64,000 bases of DNA, taken from NCBI RefSeq assembly GCF_963422355.1, contig NC_085101.1, positions 3,741,090 to 3,805,089 of the forward strand. The letters are read 5' to 3'. The translations under genes were made by a program, and so were the position numbers. The notes beneath the pieces are model-generated. The model was not told the DNA's origin and ran no database searches. It saw nothing but the letters and a program-made list of their open reading frames with translations. Positions within the stretch are counted from its first letter, which is position 1, and the number at the start of each line of letters is the position of its first letter. The stretch is from Corticium candelabrum. Its lineage: Eukaryota > Porifera > Homoscleromorpha > Homosclerophorida > Plakinidae. This document shows, piece after piece, positions 34,335-60,112 of the stretch.

Positions 34335-35355
34335 TAGTCCAGACCCTGAATTACGGATTTCAAATTGATCGGCCACTCAGAGCCATGGCTGCCATTTTTG
34401 TCCAATTCTTGTCCTATCAATTGGCCATGTAATCTTTTCATTTGGTCAGCCATTCGTCGATGACGGACCGTTATTTCATGCTCTGTTAGTCCAACATATT
34501 CCAACTGATGAGGCCTTCTCTCCTCTATCCAAGCAACCAACGATTTCTTTGTTTGGTGCAACTGTTGGTAACACCCTTTTTCTCATACAAGCAGGTTGTC
34601 AGCTCATGATTTCAATGACAGGAATGATTTCATACGAGGAAATGTGTGAAAATGAGTGCTTGTCAGGCAGACAGAATTTTGTTCAGATTTTCAAAAAGTG
34701 CGGATAATCGGTGTCCAGATAACTGAGGTTCAGGGGCTAGACAGAAAATAGTAATTGGTTTGGTCTAGCGTGCGCTAGTAGGTCTGACCTACTTAGCACA
34801 CTAGTGGGTATAGCCCATTTAGTCTGGTGACGATTGGGTTGTGTAGTGAAAGCAAGTGCAGTGTTTTTCAATTAAATTAACAAACAAGTGTACAAAACCA
34901 AACCTTACACAAACATGTACAAACACATCGTAATACTTGTTGCATATAAAATACTTATTTAATCAGCTTTACCCTAACCGGAAGTTAGTTGCTGCCATTC
35001 AGCATCTGACCAGACCGGGCTGCCTATGCCTCGCCTATGGGTTGTACTGTACTAGTAGCAAACGAGGGACTACTGTTACAGTGTATGCATATCCCAACAA
35101 AATTATTACCGGAGACGTGAAACGCTAGGGTCTAGTAGTGCAGGCCGGTCACGTGACACATGACCGACTTGCTCCTCCTACTACATAACACGGGACTATA
35201 ACACGTGACTATACTAGCACGTGACTATAACACGTGACCAAATAAATAACAAACTTATTTATAAACTCTGTTGCTTACTGTCTCTTTCAGATTTGGCTTA
35301 CTACAACGAGGCCGTTGTGATCGCTCAGCAACACTCGAGCCTGTTTGGATTATAA
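29358..35355 (+). CDS. RPA3: Replication protein A 14 kDa subunit
   Basis: Exons are 29358-29453, 29658-29735, 29800-29896 and 35291-35355, giving 111 residues (human has 121). The N-terminus has R-G-P-I-P-RINGSMI and VCCLVGKIQK, matching the RPA3 start of the OB fold. Exon 3 ends in SYGEDF and exon 4 continues DLAYYNEAVVIAQQ before stopping at LFGL. This is the conserved FDLGLYNEAL helix that forms the RPA trimer core. RPA binds single-stranded DNA in replication and repair. The donor after exon 2 (ACG|gtctgc) is weak. The last intron is 5.4 kb and packed with SINE and LINE sequence, unlike the 60-200 bp introns before it. The gene ends tail to tail with the MZB1-like gene. Confidence 0.9.
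31570..31700 (-). repeat. Solitary SINE tail unit
   Basis: A 130 bp unit around 'gcccctccataatgggcaag' that forms the 3' part of the neighbouring SINEs. Five copies occur between 31570 and 34050, three of them without a tRNA-like head. Confidence 0.75.
31713..32132 (-). mobile_element. tRNA-derived SINE, full-length
   Basis: Read on the minus strand, the head at 32132-32066 is tRNA-like. It has an A box (TGGCTTAGTGG) and a B box (GGTTCAAACC; its plus-strand complement is at 32075-32084) at the right spacing for a pol III promoter. A body of about 200 bp follows, then the 'gcccctccataatgggcaag' tail unit. (ATT)n flanks the head. It lies antisense in RPA3 intron 3. Confidence 0.8.
32160..32305 (-). 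repeat. Solitary SINE tail unit next to LINE 3' end
   Basis: Same unit as at 31570-31700, joined to the LINE 3' end through an ATT-rich junction. Confidence 0.75.
32310..33726 (-). mobile_element. 5'-truncated R2-superclade non-LTR retrotransposon
   Basis: An open frame of about 375 codons (33715 down to the stop at 32589) encodes the C-terminal part of a retrotransposon polyprotein. It has the post-RT thumb motif LTYGFGVIHWG...LDRRTRKLL, a CCHC finger CRMC...H-x4-C, and a restriction-like endonuclease core RPDIC...LIDISCPAD. This combination is typical of R2/R4/NeSL-type elements. The reverse transcriptase domain is missing; the element starts at a SINE tail unit at 33727. The 3' UTR runs to about 32310 and ends in short ATAA-type repeats. 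The frame is intact, implying recent insertion, but it cannot retrotranspose alone. Confidence 0.75.
33727..33880 (-). repeat. Solitary SINE tail unit at LINE 5' junction
   Basis: Another copy of the 'gcccctccataatgggcaag' unit. It fuses in frame to the truncated retrotransposon ORF, giving a spurious start MYPAGLTCRVGG. Confidence 0.7.
33893..34293 (-). mobile_element. tRNA-derived SINE, second copy
   Basis: Same family as 31713-32132. The tRNA-like head is cut short at about 34293, where 'cgctaaccac' runs into an (ATT)n tract at 34295-34335. The B box complement 'ggtttgaaccc' is intact. Confidence 0.75.
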
Positions 35356-35432
35356 AAGTACTGCATGTTCAAGAGACTCACATCGAGAACATAGCTCTAG
35401 TCATAGAAATCAATATAATTACGAACACAAAG

Positions 35433-37552
35433 CTACAGTTCGTCTCGAAGATCCTTTCCACAGTGCGACGTCTCCTGCTGACACATAAACGGCATCATTT
35501 CGGCATGTTCATGTTCTTCAAAGAAGTTGTAAATCTCGTCTTCGCCAATCTCACCCATAATTTCGAAGCACATGCTCATAATTCTGTACCACAAGCGTAT
35601 GAAGTGGTTGTGTGATTAAATGTGTGTGCTACGATGTGTCATCACCTTCCTGGCCACTTGCCACCGCCGTGCAACATACCGGCATGTTGTTCAGCTGGTA
35701 GGCCGGGTCCTGATATGTGGTTCTCGCCTTTTACTTCCTTGATTCCGTAGCTATACAAGAATGGTGTGTTATCACATCATTCGTTGCTCGGTTGATTTGC
35801 ATTCCAGGCTAGTGTATGGTTGCATGGGATGTGATACGGTCTAGCCAGTTGGGCCAGTATTTGTTGAAATGGTTTTTTGTTTTTGTGTTGTGTTTGGCTT
35901 CTTTCTTATTGCAGTCTGTCTGTCTGTCTGTCTGTCTATTCTGTTTGTGTCTGTCTGTCAAAATCCATTCTGTCTGTTTGCATGTCTGTCTGTCCATTTG
36001 TCTGTCCATTAGTCTGTTCATCCGTCTATCTGCGTCTGTCTGTTTGTTTGTCATAATCCATAAGTTCTGTCTGTCTGTCTTTGCATCAAAATTCATTCTG
36101 TCTGTTTACTTGTCTTTGTCTGTCTGCCTGTTCATTCATTTGTCTGTTCATCCGTCTGTCTGTTTGTCTTTCTGTCAAAACCCATTCTGTCTGTTTGCAT
36201 GTCTGTCAATAATTCTCTGCCTGTCTGTCCATTTGTCTGCCCATCTGTCTGTTTGTTTGTCTGTCAAAATCCATTCTGTCTGTCTGTCTTTGCATCAAAA
36301 TTCATTCTGTCTGTGACTGTTGGTCAAAATCTATTCTGTCTGTTTGCACATCTGTCAATAATAATTATTCTCTGTCCATCTGTCTGTCAGTTTGTTTGTC
36401 TGTCAAAATCCATTCTGTCTGTCTTTGCGTCAAAATGCATTCTGTCTGTGACTCTGTCTGTCAAAATCCTTTGTCTGTCAAAATCCTTGTCTGTTTGCCT
36501 GTCTGTCTGCCTGTTCATTCATTTGTCTGTGTTCATCTGTCTGTCTGTTTGTTTTTTTGTCAAAATCCATTCTCTCTGTTTGCATGTCTGTCAATAATTC
36601 TTTGTCTGTCTGTCTGTCCATCCGTCTGTCTGTTTGTTTGTCTGTCAAAATCCATTCTGTCTGTCTGTCTGTCTTTGCGTCAAAATCCTTTCTGTCTGTT
36701 TGCCTGTCTGTCTGCATGTTCATTCCTTTGTCTGTTCATCCCGCTGTCTGTTTTGTTTTTCTGTCAAAATCCATTCTGACTGTCTGTCATGTGTGAAACA
36801 CTTTGTGCAATGCCTAGTCCCCCCCCCCCCCCCGTCTGTTTCTGCACGTTTCTCAACAGCAGTCCTACCCGTCCCACATATCCTTAGCATTGCAGATTCC
36901 CTCGAGCACATCCAGATACTCCGACTCCGACAATCGTTTCGGCTTCTTCTGTTTGTCCTTGACCGTCTGCAAACCGCTCACAACCTACTCACACAACAAA
37001 CAAACAAAACTCATACAACATAGTCAGTCTTGAACACGTGGTCGAGCACGTGAATAGCCGGGTGTTATATATAATTCACGCAGCACGTGGTCAAGCACGT
37101 GAATATCCGGGCGTTTTGGCGTACACGTGTACGTACAGCAAAGTACCTACTAGCCAAATCTAGCTACATTAATTAATAGCCCTAACAACAAATCAATCGC
37201 TAAACTGCTACATGTTAAATTTGGCCTACAATTGCAATACGAATTGCAATTGTCTGTACACTCTAGATCTCTTTCTGCAAACATTGCCAACTGGATTGCC
37301 CGTGTTCTTTTGTATTGATCATTATTCATTCATTCAGTCATCCTAAACGGTTGACTAAATTCCATTTACCTGGTAGGCAACAGCCTGACAACCTTCGCAT
37401 CTGTAGCGAGGTGGCATGATTACCGAATGGTCGTCTTCTTCGCTCATTTTAGGAGGCTTGAAGCTCATTCTTCCCTCTGGGAATCCCGTGTCTGGATTCA
37501 CATCGGCCCTGGCGACCACGAAGAAAGCGAAAACCAACAAATGTCGATACAT
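35433..37552 (-). CDS. MZB1: MZB1/pERp1-like ER protein (canopy/saposin-like), RDEL end
   Basis: Exons are 37370-37552, 36869-36984, 35646-35750 and 35433-35583 with phases 0, 2 and 2, giving 184 residues. A signal peptide (MYRHLLVFAFFVVARA) is followed by MPPRYRCEGCQAVAYQ, the CxxC block that matches mammalian MZB1. Next are LSESEYLDVLEGIC, YGIKEV-KG...SGPGLP, GGGKWPGR and GEIGEDEIY. The protein ends CGKDLRDEL; RDEL is an ER-retention signal. In mammals MZB1 is an ER co-chaperone for immunoglobulin assembly and Ca2+ handling in B cells; here it must have an older role. Canopy proteins are the nearest alternative, but SGPGLP and GEDEIY favour MZB1. Intron 2 contains a long CTGT minisatellite. 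The stop is 77 bp from the RPA3 stop. Confidence 0.85.
35914..36787. repeat. CTGT-type minisatellite
   Basis: Degenerate (TCTG)n with a recurring longer unit (gtcaaaatccattctgtctgtttgc). It occupies most of intron 2 of the MZB1-like gene and has no stop in several frames, producing false Cys/Leu/Ser/Val-rich reading frames on both strands. Confidence 0.9.
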
Positions 37553-37699
37553 CCCTCAGGTAGCTAATACGGGACCTTTGGACATGTGGTAGGTACACGT
37601 GGTATTACCTCCTTTAGACACGTGGTACAGTACTAATCAGACATGTGGTTGCTTTTTAGTCACGTGATAATAATTTAACGTCCATGTTCTTCATAGCCA

Positions 37700-37702
<3 letters not shown>

Positions 37703-37755
<53 letters not shown>

Positions 37756-37771
37756 CACACACACACACACC
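37703..37771. repeat. (AC)n microsatellite
   Basis: Two blocks of AC separated by one CG step, between the MZB1-like start and the SLC18-like stop. Confidence 0.95.
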
Positions 37772-37885
37772 TAACAAGACATCCATGCTAGTTTGATAAC
37801 AAAATATAAAATTTAACTATTAAATAAATTAAATAATTATTTTATAGATTAGATAAAGTTTGCATACATATACCACAGTATTCTT

Positions 37886-39295
37886 CTATGTTGCCATCTC
37901 ATGTGATTGCAACTCAATACTTTCTGTTACATTTCCGTTACCCTCCGAATCTTCCTTGACCCTGAGAGACCTTAGACACCAAATCGAAGGCACGACCAAT
38001 CCACACAGAGCGCTCACGCACCAAATAGCCGCACCAAACCCAAAAAACTGGTTGACCAGCGAACCAGCAATCGGACCAATAACGAAACTCAGACTGATCG
38101 CTATGTCAGCCAAACCATAAACGGCACCATACTCCGACGAATGTCTGATATCAACGAGCATACCCATCGTCGGGAATAACGTAGAGTCGGCCATACCAAT
38201 GCCGACACCGAGAATCACCAAGGGTAAAATAATAAAATACAAATTTCCTCCATCTGGAAGAACGGTGAGAGGTAGGGTCAACGTTCCAAGAAATAGCAAT
38301 GAAATCCCGAAGAGAGTCACGATCCATCTCGTGTTGAGTTTCGCACGACTGGCAATCAGAGTCACAATGATGTACGCCAACATTGACGACATAATGACTA
38401 ATCCTATTTGCCATGCTTCTGGTGTTGGCTTGGTAAAGTGTGTTTCCATCCATGCGGGCAGGATCGGTTCCGATGACGAGATCGCAAGCTGCGAGACAAA
38501 GAGTGCCACCAGTGCTGTAACGATATATCGATCTCGAATTAATTTCAACATAGACGATGGCTCTGTCTCTCTCCGATTCGTCGACGTCGACCAACCCAAT
38601 ACTAAAAGTTGCAACAGCAAATCGATGAAACCCAGACACGATATGATCAGGAAAGGATATCTCCATCCTTTCTCGATTCCTCCGGGTACCGCGGAGAACG
38701 CTCCACCGAATGGATACCCAACTAGCAGTCCGAGTGCTAGCCCTCCCAGTACCTTTCCCATTACTGCCCCTCGTTCCTGTTGATCTGGATATCGATCGGC
38801 GACCATCGCCATCCCTGCTGTCGTAACACACGAGCAACCGACTCCTTCAACCGATCTCGCAACAAACAATGCAGCATACGTGTTCCACCGAGATCCACGC
38901 CCCATGTCCGGCGCAAACGCAAAAAACAGAGTCGATGACGTCAGAAGCACAAATCCGGTTACCATAGGAGCATTGAATCCAAACCGGTCGGTGTAAGGCC
39001 CGACCACAGTGTTGGAAATCAATTGAAAGAAAGACTTAGAACCGAGGAGAAAACCGATGCTGATGTCCGAGCCATTCTGGTGAAGAATCTCGGGAATTAT
39101 GGGCACGACGCACGTAGTGAGTACGGCATCTAGGAGGAGAGCCATAAATACAATGAGTGGTACTAGAGAGCGATGGGAACGCGCGCGTTCTAACAGCGTT
39201 TTCTTGATTTCGACCGTGACGGACGAATCGTCGTTGATTTCGTCGTCGTCGTCGTCTCTCACGAGCGGCAAATTTGCCTCGTCTGTTCTGTCCAT
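37886..39295 (-). CDS. SLC18-like vesicular transporter (MFS), intronless
   Basis: An unbroken 469-residue frame from ATG 39295. An acidic cytosolic N-terminus (LVRDDDDDEINDDSS) precedes about 12 membrane segments. The first, LIVFMALLLDAVLTTCVVPI, keeps the LLLD..L..VVPI signature of vesicular monoamine and acetylcholine transporters, including the membrane Asp. ARSVEGVGCSC and GAVMGKVLGGLALG match the transporter's TM4-TM5 region, and YGAVYGLADIA matches TM10. Members exchange cytosolic amines for luminal protons in secretory vesicles. The substrate cannot be assigned. The absence of introns suggests either retroposition or an ancestral intronless form. It has the same orientation as the MZB1-like gene, 333 bp upstream of it. 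Confidence 0.85.
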   Translation of the reverse strand: MDRTDEANLPLVRDDDDDEINDDSSVTVEIKKTLLERARSHRSLVPLIVFMALLLDAVLTTCVVPIIPEILHQNGSDISIGFLLGSKSFFQLISNTVVGPYTDRFGFNAPMVTGFVLLTSSTLFFAFAPDMGRGSRWNTYAALFVARSVEGVGCSCVTTAGMAMVADRYPDQQERGAVMGKVLGGLALGLLVGYPFGGAFSAVPGGIEKGWRYPFLIISCLGFIDLLLQLLVLGWSTSTNRRETEPSSMLKLIRDRYIVTALVALFVSQLAISSSEPILPAWMETHFTKPTPEAWQIGLVIMSSMLAYIIVTLIASRAKLNTRWIVTLFGISLLFLGTLTLPLTVLPDGGNLYFIILPLVILGVGIGMADSTLFPTMGMLVDIRHSSEYGAVYGLADIAISLSFVIGPIAGSLVNQFFGFGAAIWCVSALCGLVVPSIWCLRSLRVKEDSEGNGNVTESIELQSHEMAT

Positions 39296-40382
39296 GCTAT
39301 GAGATAATTGATGCTCACGTTTGACGGTCTAGCAATCTGCTCGCTCATCGGTTGCTACAGAGTTGTGACTGGTGTCCTCGGTTACCTGTGCACAGGACGC
39401 GATGAAACGATTCAGAGGCTCAGCCTCTCGCGCGCTACTAGTATGTACGACGTACCGGACAAGCCTACAGTAGCGCGAGAGAGTCGAAAGATATGCGCGC
39501 TCTATCCGGGACCTCGCTCTCACACCAGACAAAATCTACCGCGCGTTATGTGATGAGAATTCGCCTATGTACTCTTAATAGAGAGGTAAGTAATCATGAA
39601 GAGCGTTTGCAGCGGCTGATGTGACAGCGAGGCCCCAGATGGCGCGCGTTAGATATGGGAGACTGCATCTGTGCAATATACGGGACTTGGGTAAACAGTT
39701 TGACTGCTATATCCGGGTTTATAACGGCTGCCACAAAACAGACGTAATTGCTATGCTATACTATTCATACTTCTAGAGTGTACTAGGAAGCATGACGCAG
39801 CGGAAAGGGGTCTGGCTACGCGAGACTACTAACCTAGTTAGTTAATCAAGTACTAACAAATACACGGGTGTACTTCGAAACTATTTACTGCCTTTGCAGT
39901 GGTTGTAAATGTAGCACTGTTGTTTTGCTCACTCACCAGGTGCCACAAGCTAAATTATGTGAGGCACGGACACACCTCGCGTAGCCAAACCGTTGTCTAT
40001 ATAATTGATATCTATATGCGCGAGATTCCTCGGTTACCTGTGCTCAGGACGCGAAATACAGTAATGCTCGTCACACTTGCCTCATGCATTACCTTGTATC
40101 GAAGAGTCTCGACTACACACACTTACACACAAACTAATTATAAGTATCACACTTTTAGATAATTAATAAATAATTAATTAGTAGTTATTTCGTGATCGTT
40201 TGTACATAAATCTCTCTCAACAGATTTTGGTAAGGTATGATACCTCAACTATACTAAACTGTCAACTCTAGAGTACAAACTTTATCACAAAAATGTTCAA
40301 CATAGCAACTATGAAACGACTCTCATGATAAATACTAAGTACAATACTATAGAACAACACGTGATTTGGCACCAAAAAACCG
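39296..40382. other. Intergenic, upstream of SLC18-like gene
   Basis: At 39423-39480 an inverted repeat ('ctctcgcgcgctact' / 'agtagcgcgagag') lies in the presumed SLC18-like promoter. The remainder is A/T-rich with no gene seen. Confidence 0.5.
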
Positions 40383-55398
<15,016 letters not shown>

Positions 55399-55856
55399 GA
55401 CTGATGTGATTCACATACGGGACTGAACAATAGTTCCCGTATACTATTATGTAGCGAATGATCTTACTGTATCCTCGCTAGCAATGTAATACATGTAAAG
55501 TGTACAGCTAACCGCGATTGCTTAGGATTTCTCTCATTCTCTGAGTTAGTCAATTGCGACATGACTACACTAGAGATTGTAGTGTAGCTCTAGGGACACA
55601 TGCACAATGGAATGAAGCCTTGGGCAATCACTGGAGGCAATGACTTAACATAACCAAAGAGTCACCACCAAATGAGACACACCTGCCACAATATCTAAAT
55701 TATGAAATAATTTCTTTGAATGTAAGAGTGTCTTGCAAGGGTCATCACAAAAGTTATTGCACCTACTCTGTTAATTTTAATACGGAAGTTGTGCAAATAT
55801 CGATTTCTATATAAAACGCGATTAATCAATTTAATGAAATGTCATTTCTTCTTGTT

Positions 55857-58157
55857 CTAGTCGTCGTCCATCCGAGCACGTTTAGACTGAGGGTCCAACG
55901 TCTTGGTACCATTCAAAAGAGGATCAAACATGGCACGATCGAGGTTGAGAAACTTTACTGCATTGGCAGCCAACAGCTTGTCCTAGGCAATGAACAAGCA
56001 ATCTTATCCATAACAGTAATACTAAAGGATACACTACAATGTATGACAAATACTGACTTTCAGTTCTTCATCGAAGTCGCTCATGCTCTCAATTAGCTTT
56101 CCAGGATGATGCTCTCCTAATGGGAATGGGTAGTCTGAACCAAGGATGATGTTATCCTACATTGCAGTATAACATGACTTAGCAAGCAAAGTATGATCAC
56201 TCACAAATATGAATGCCAGTACAGCAGTTCCGTTAATTAAAATGTGCATCAAACATTGCCACAGTTACTTCCTACCCACATATAGTTTAACTGCTACATC
56301 AACTATTCAAGGATACTCATTGTCCTTATAGTCACCCAGACTCCACAGAGTTCGAAGTGCACAAGGACATAAATGAATACATTAAAAGTCGTAAACCTTG
56401 CGATGACAGAGTACAATCACAGTAAGGACTTAGAAACTTCCAAGTACATGTAAACTAACATTACTAACAGAAAATTCTATTACTAGCACTTTAATTATCA
56501 AAATACAATAGTACTACCAATTGCATTAATCTTGTCTCTATGTTTCGTATTCATGCCAGTATCTGTTTAGTTGCAGTGCATACATACACTTCACAGTGTG
56601 CAATAACAAGGCACCCACACATTATGTCAGTTAGTGTACTATGGCACCCCTAATATTTGGTTCATACTTAATAAGGTACAGTGGTCAACAGGCACCATTA
56701 TATGGTCTGGTTGCAACACAGCATAATAACAATTAAATTAATAAAATTAAGAAGTGAAATACGGAAGTATCCTTGTGGGATTACACTATTGAAGAGTATG
56801 CAACAAGATGCTATATATAGCAAAGCAAAGTGGTCATGATGAGCAGGAAAACTTAAGTAAACACGCAATGTCAACCTACTGCTAATTCTTCAGTTCCAAG
56901 ACAACAGTGAGGAACAAAAACAATAAAAAACAGGAAGAGGTCTACTGGATGCCTAAATCCTAATAATATATCATGATACGATACAAATCACTTACTAGTA
57001 TTCTATAAGGGTGTATATAAAGTATAGTTGTTATTCTACTTTTGCCATAGTAATTATCTCTCTATTGTCCCTCAAGAAATAACAACAACATCCGGCCCCA
57101 CCCTGTGCATACAATAACTAAATACCTAGCAGTGTCACTCACAGACTAAAATAAACTACCAGGTAGCTATTGTCTCATGATTACACAATTTCCTTCTTCG
57201 GCCACCATACCTCAGTTACAGTGACTTGACATACTGTAGCCTCGTCCCCAGACTCACGTGAGCCTGGCAGTGTCCGGTTCCCATATGACACAGGAGGGGA
57301 GGCTGAAAGTGTCATACAGGAACCGGACACTGCCGGCTCACGTGAGTCTGGGGACGAGGCTAACATACTGTATCTATTTTGGGTAGCATTATGATCCAAT
57401 AGTGCTAAACTTTACTTCTTCAAATAAAGTTGTGGCCTTCATGTTTAGCAAGAATTGCTATAGCTGTGTGTCCTTAATGGTTCATAGATTGGTTACAAAC
57501 ACTGCAGACATGCACAGTCAGGATCCACATATCAGCTTGATTAGCACAAAGTCTACTCTAGCGGAAGATAAGTGAATCAAAGTAAGGAAATAGAAATAGA
57601 CAAACCCTAGTACTTACAATCGTAGTTGTACACTCATGTATGAGCAAGTGTGTTAGCAAGGTATTAGCACAGTACTTGTTCAGTGTTAATTACAACTCCA
57701 GCCACTACTTGATGATAGCCAATATTTCTAATGCATCTTTTCAGCTGTGTGTGACCTCTATTAGAAAATAGCCTACAATCAAGGGCGACCTCAATTTGAA
57801 GAACACTGTATGAGAACCTGTTGACAACCATATTGTGTGTGGTACACATAATAACCACCATCACCACTCAATTAATTAATTAATTAATCAATATTAAACA
57901 ATATGCTACTGACAGTAATTTCTAAATTCTACTCATCCAGTTTAATTAATGGTCACAAAGTGCTACGAATGTGTTCATCTATGCTCTTACCTTTCCAATA
58001 ACATTGACCAATAACTTGAGTGCTTCAGGATCATGTACCAGAGAATCACTGTATATTCGTCCCAAGTAACTTCTGAAAGACACAAAATAAAAATTGTGTC
58101 AATACAGTATGTCCTGCTGTCATTCAAATGTCATCCACACACAAAAATTAAGAGATT

Positions 58158-58211
<54 letters not shown>

Positions 58212-58217
58212 TGCGTG

Positions 58218-58257
<40 letters not shown>

Positions 58258-58261
58258 CGTG

Positions 58262-58299
<38 letters not shown>

Positions 58300-60033
58300 T
58301 GTGAGTGTGTCTGTGTGTATGACTGTCACTGCACGTACGTGCATACATGCACACATCCTCCCACCTGGGATTGACAGTATTTTCTGTAGCACAAAGATCT
58401 GGCCTCACATTGAAGCCATGCTCTACCCGGCCAACTGTGTATGGAAATGCACCACCTGCACACAACACAAACACAATAAAAACCCATTCAACAGCAACAT
58501 AAACTACACACATACAGCCATGAGCAAAGCAAACTTTAAGCTTAGGAAACTGCTCAAAAACACCACCAAAAATCATACAACAGACAGCAGCTGCTGTCTC
58601 GCCAGGCATCCCTAAACAGAGAGTAAAGTAAACAATATTAGTTATTAAATATTTCATTTCATTAATCTGCAATACTGACCGACAAGCCATGGCAGCCAAT
58701 ACTTTTTCATCCGACCGCCCAACTCCATGTCCCACGGATGAACAAATATAGACACATCGAGCTCTTCACAAGCCTTCAAGAGCACATACACTACTATCTA
58801 CCAGACATACGACTAGAAACACATGTAGTTACACTGTAGAAACTCACAGCAAATATAGGACGAAGTTCAGGAGCATCAAGATTCCAGTCGTTAATATGTG
58901 AACCAATTTGTATGCCATGGAATCCAAGACTCTAAGAAATGTAGAGTCAATACAAATGCACATTATTGATTTATCTATTGTTATTACAACGTATCTATAA
59001 GAATTATACCTTTACACAACGTTTCAACTCTTCGACAGCAAGTTCAGGAGCCTGCAAGACGAAAACTAAATTACTACTAGCTTGCATCAAAGCAGCATGC
59101 ACTAATTACTAGAGTTTGGGCAACATCTATTACAACAGCAGCAACTCTCACAGAGTCACTCAAATGTCAATGAATTTTGGACATACATAAAGTGTCGCCT
59201 GCCTGTCTCCCTGCCTGCCTATTTCATGTATCGTATTTCTGCGAGTAGTAGTAACCCATACTCAAAAACTAATTAAGCCACGTTCTTAAATAACTAAAAA
59301 ATTAGTAACCCATGCTCAAACAATAAACCATCAGTCACTATAACCAGCAATGTGCTGAACGAATGTCTGCACACTTTCATCTGCACATCGCAGTCTTGAA
59401 GCTCTGAGGCAAGCCACATAGTCACCAAAGTTGTTCGGAATATGGCAGCTTGTCTATTTGTGATGTACTTGTATTATACAAGTAATGCACTTGTAATATA
59501 CTTTTTTGATGCAAGTTCAGTGGTAATGGAGCCACCTTATTGTATGTGAGCTGTATTGTCCGACACTCGTAGGTACCCGTATATTCTCTGTTGCTGAGGG
59601 TTGCAACAATAACCGATGCTCGAATAGTAACCCATGCTCCGAGATAATTTAAAAATAGTAACCCTGGATCTAGTCGTGGAAATACAATATGTGGATTGTC
59701 ACTACTGTTCTCTTGATGTTCAATGATTTCGCATTGCATCTAACGAGGTTAGATAAACCTTGCACTGCAAGTCAATACGGCAAACACCAACTGCCTATCC
59801 AAATGCAAATTTACCTGCATAGGCAATGTTGCCAAACCAACAAATCGAGTTGGATATTTGACAACCGTTTGAGCAAGATCGTTGTTGAGAATCCGACAGA
59901 GGTCAAGAGTATCTTCTGGTTTAGCCTACAAGTCAAAGAATAGCATGTCTGATAGTCATATAACATTGTCTGACATGTGGTGTGGTGTGTGGTGTGGTGT
60001 GCGGTGTGGTGGTGGTGGTGGTGGTGGTGGTGG

Positions 60034-60112
<79 letters not shown>

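Noticed and set aside
34334-34561. 75-codon minus-strand frame in RPA3 intron 3
   Set aside because: Not recognisable and surrounded by repeats; probably a repeat relic or chance.
35816-36796. Several Cys/Leu/Ser/Val-rich frames resembling membrane proteins, and a CRISPR-like spacing of 'gtcaaaatccattctgtctg'
   Set aside because: It is a degenerate CTGT minisatellite in an intron. Unit lengths are irregular, there are no unique spacers, and the genome is eukaryotic.
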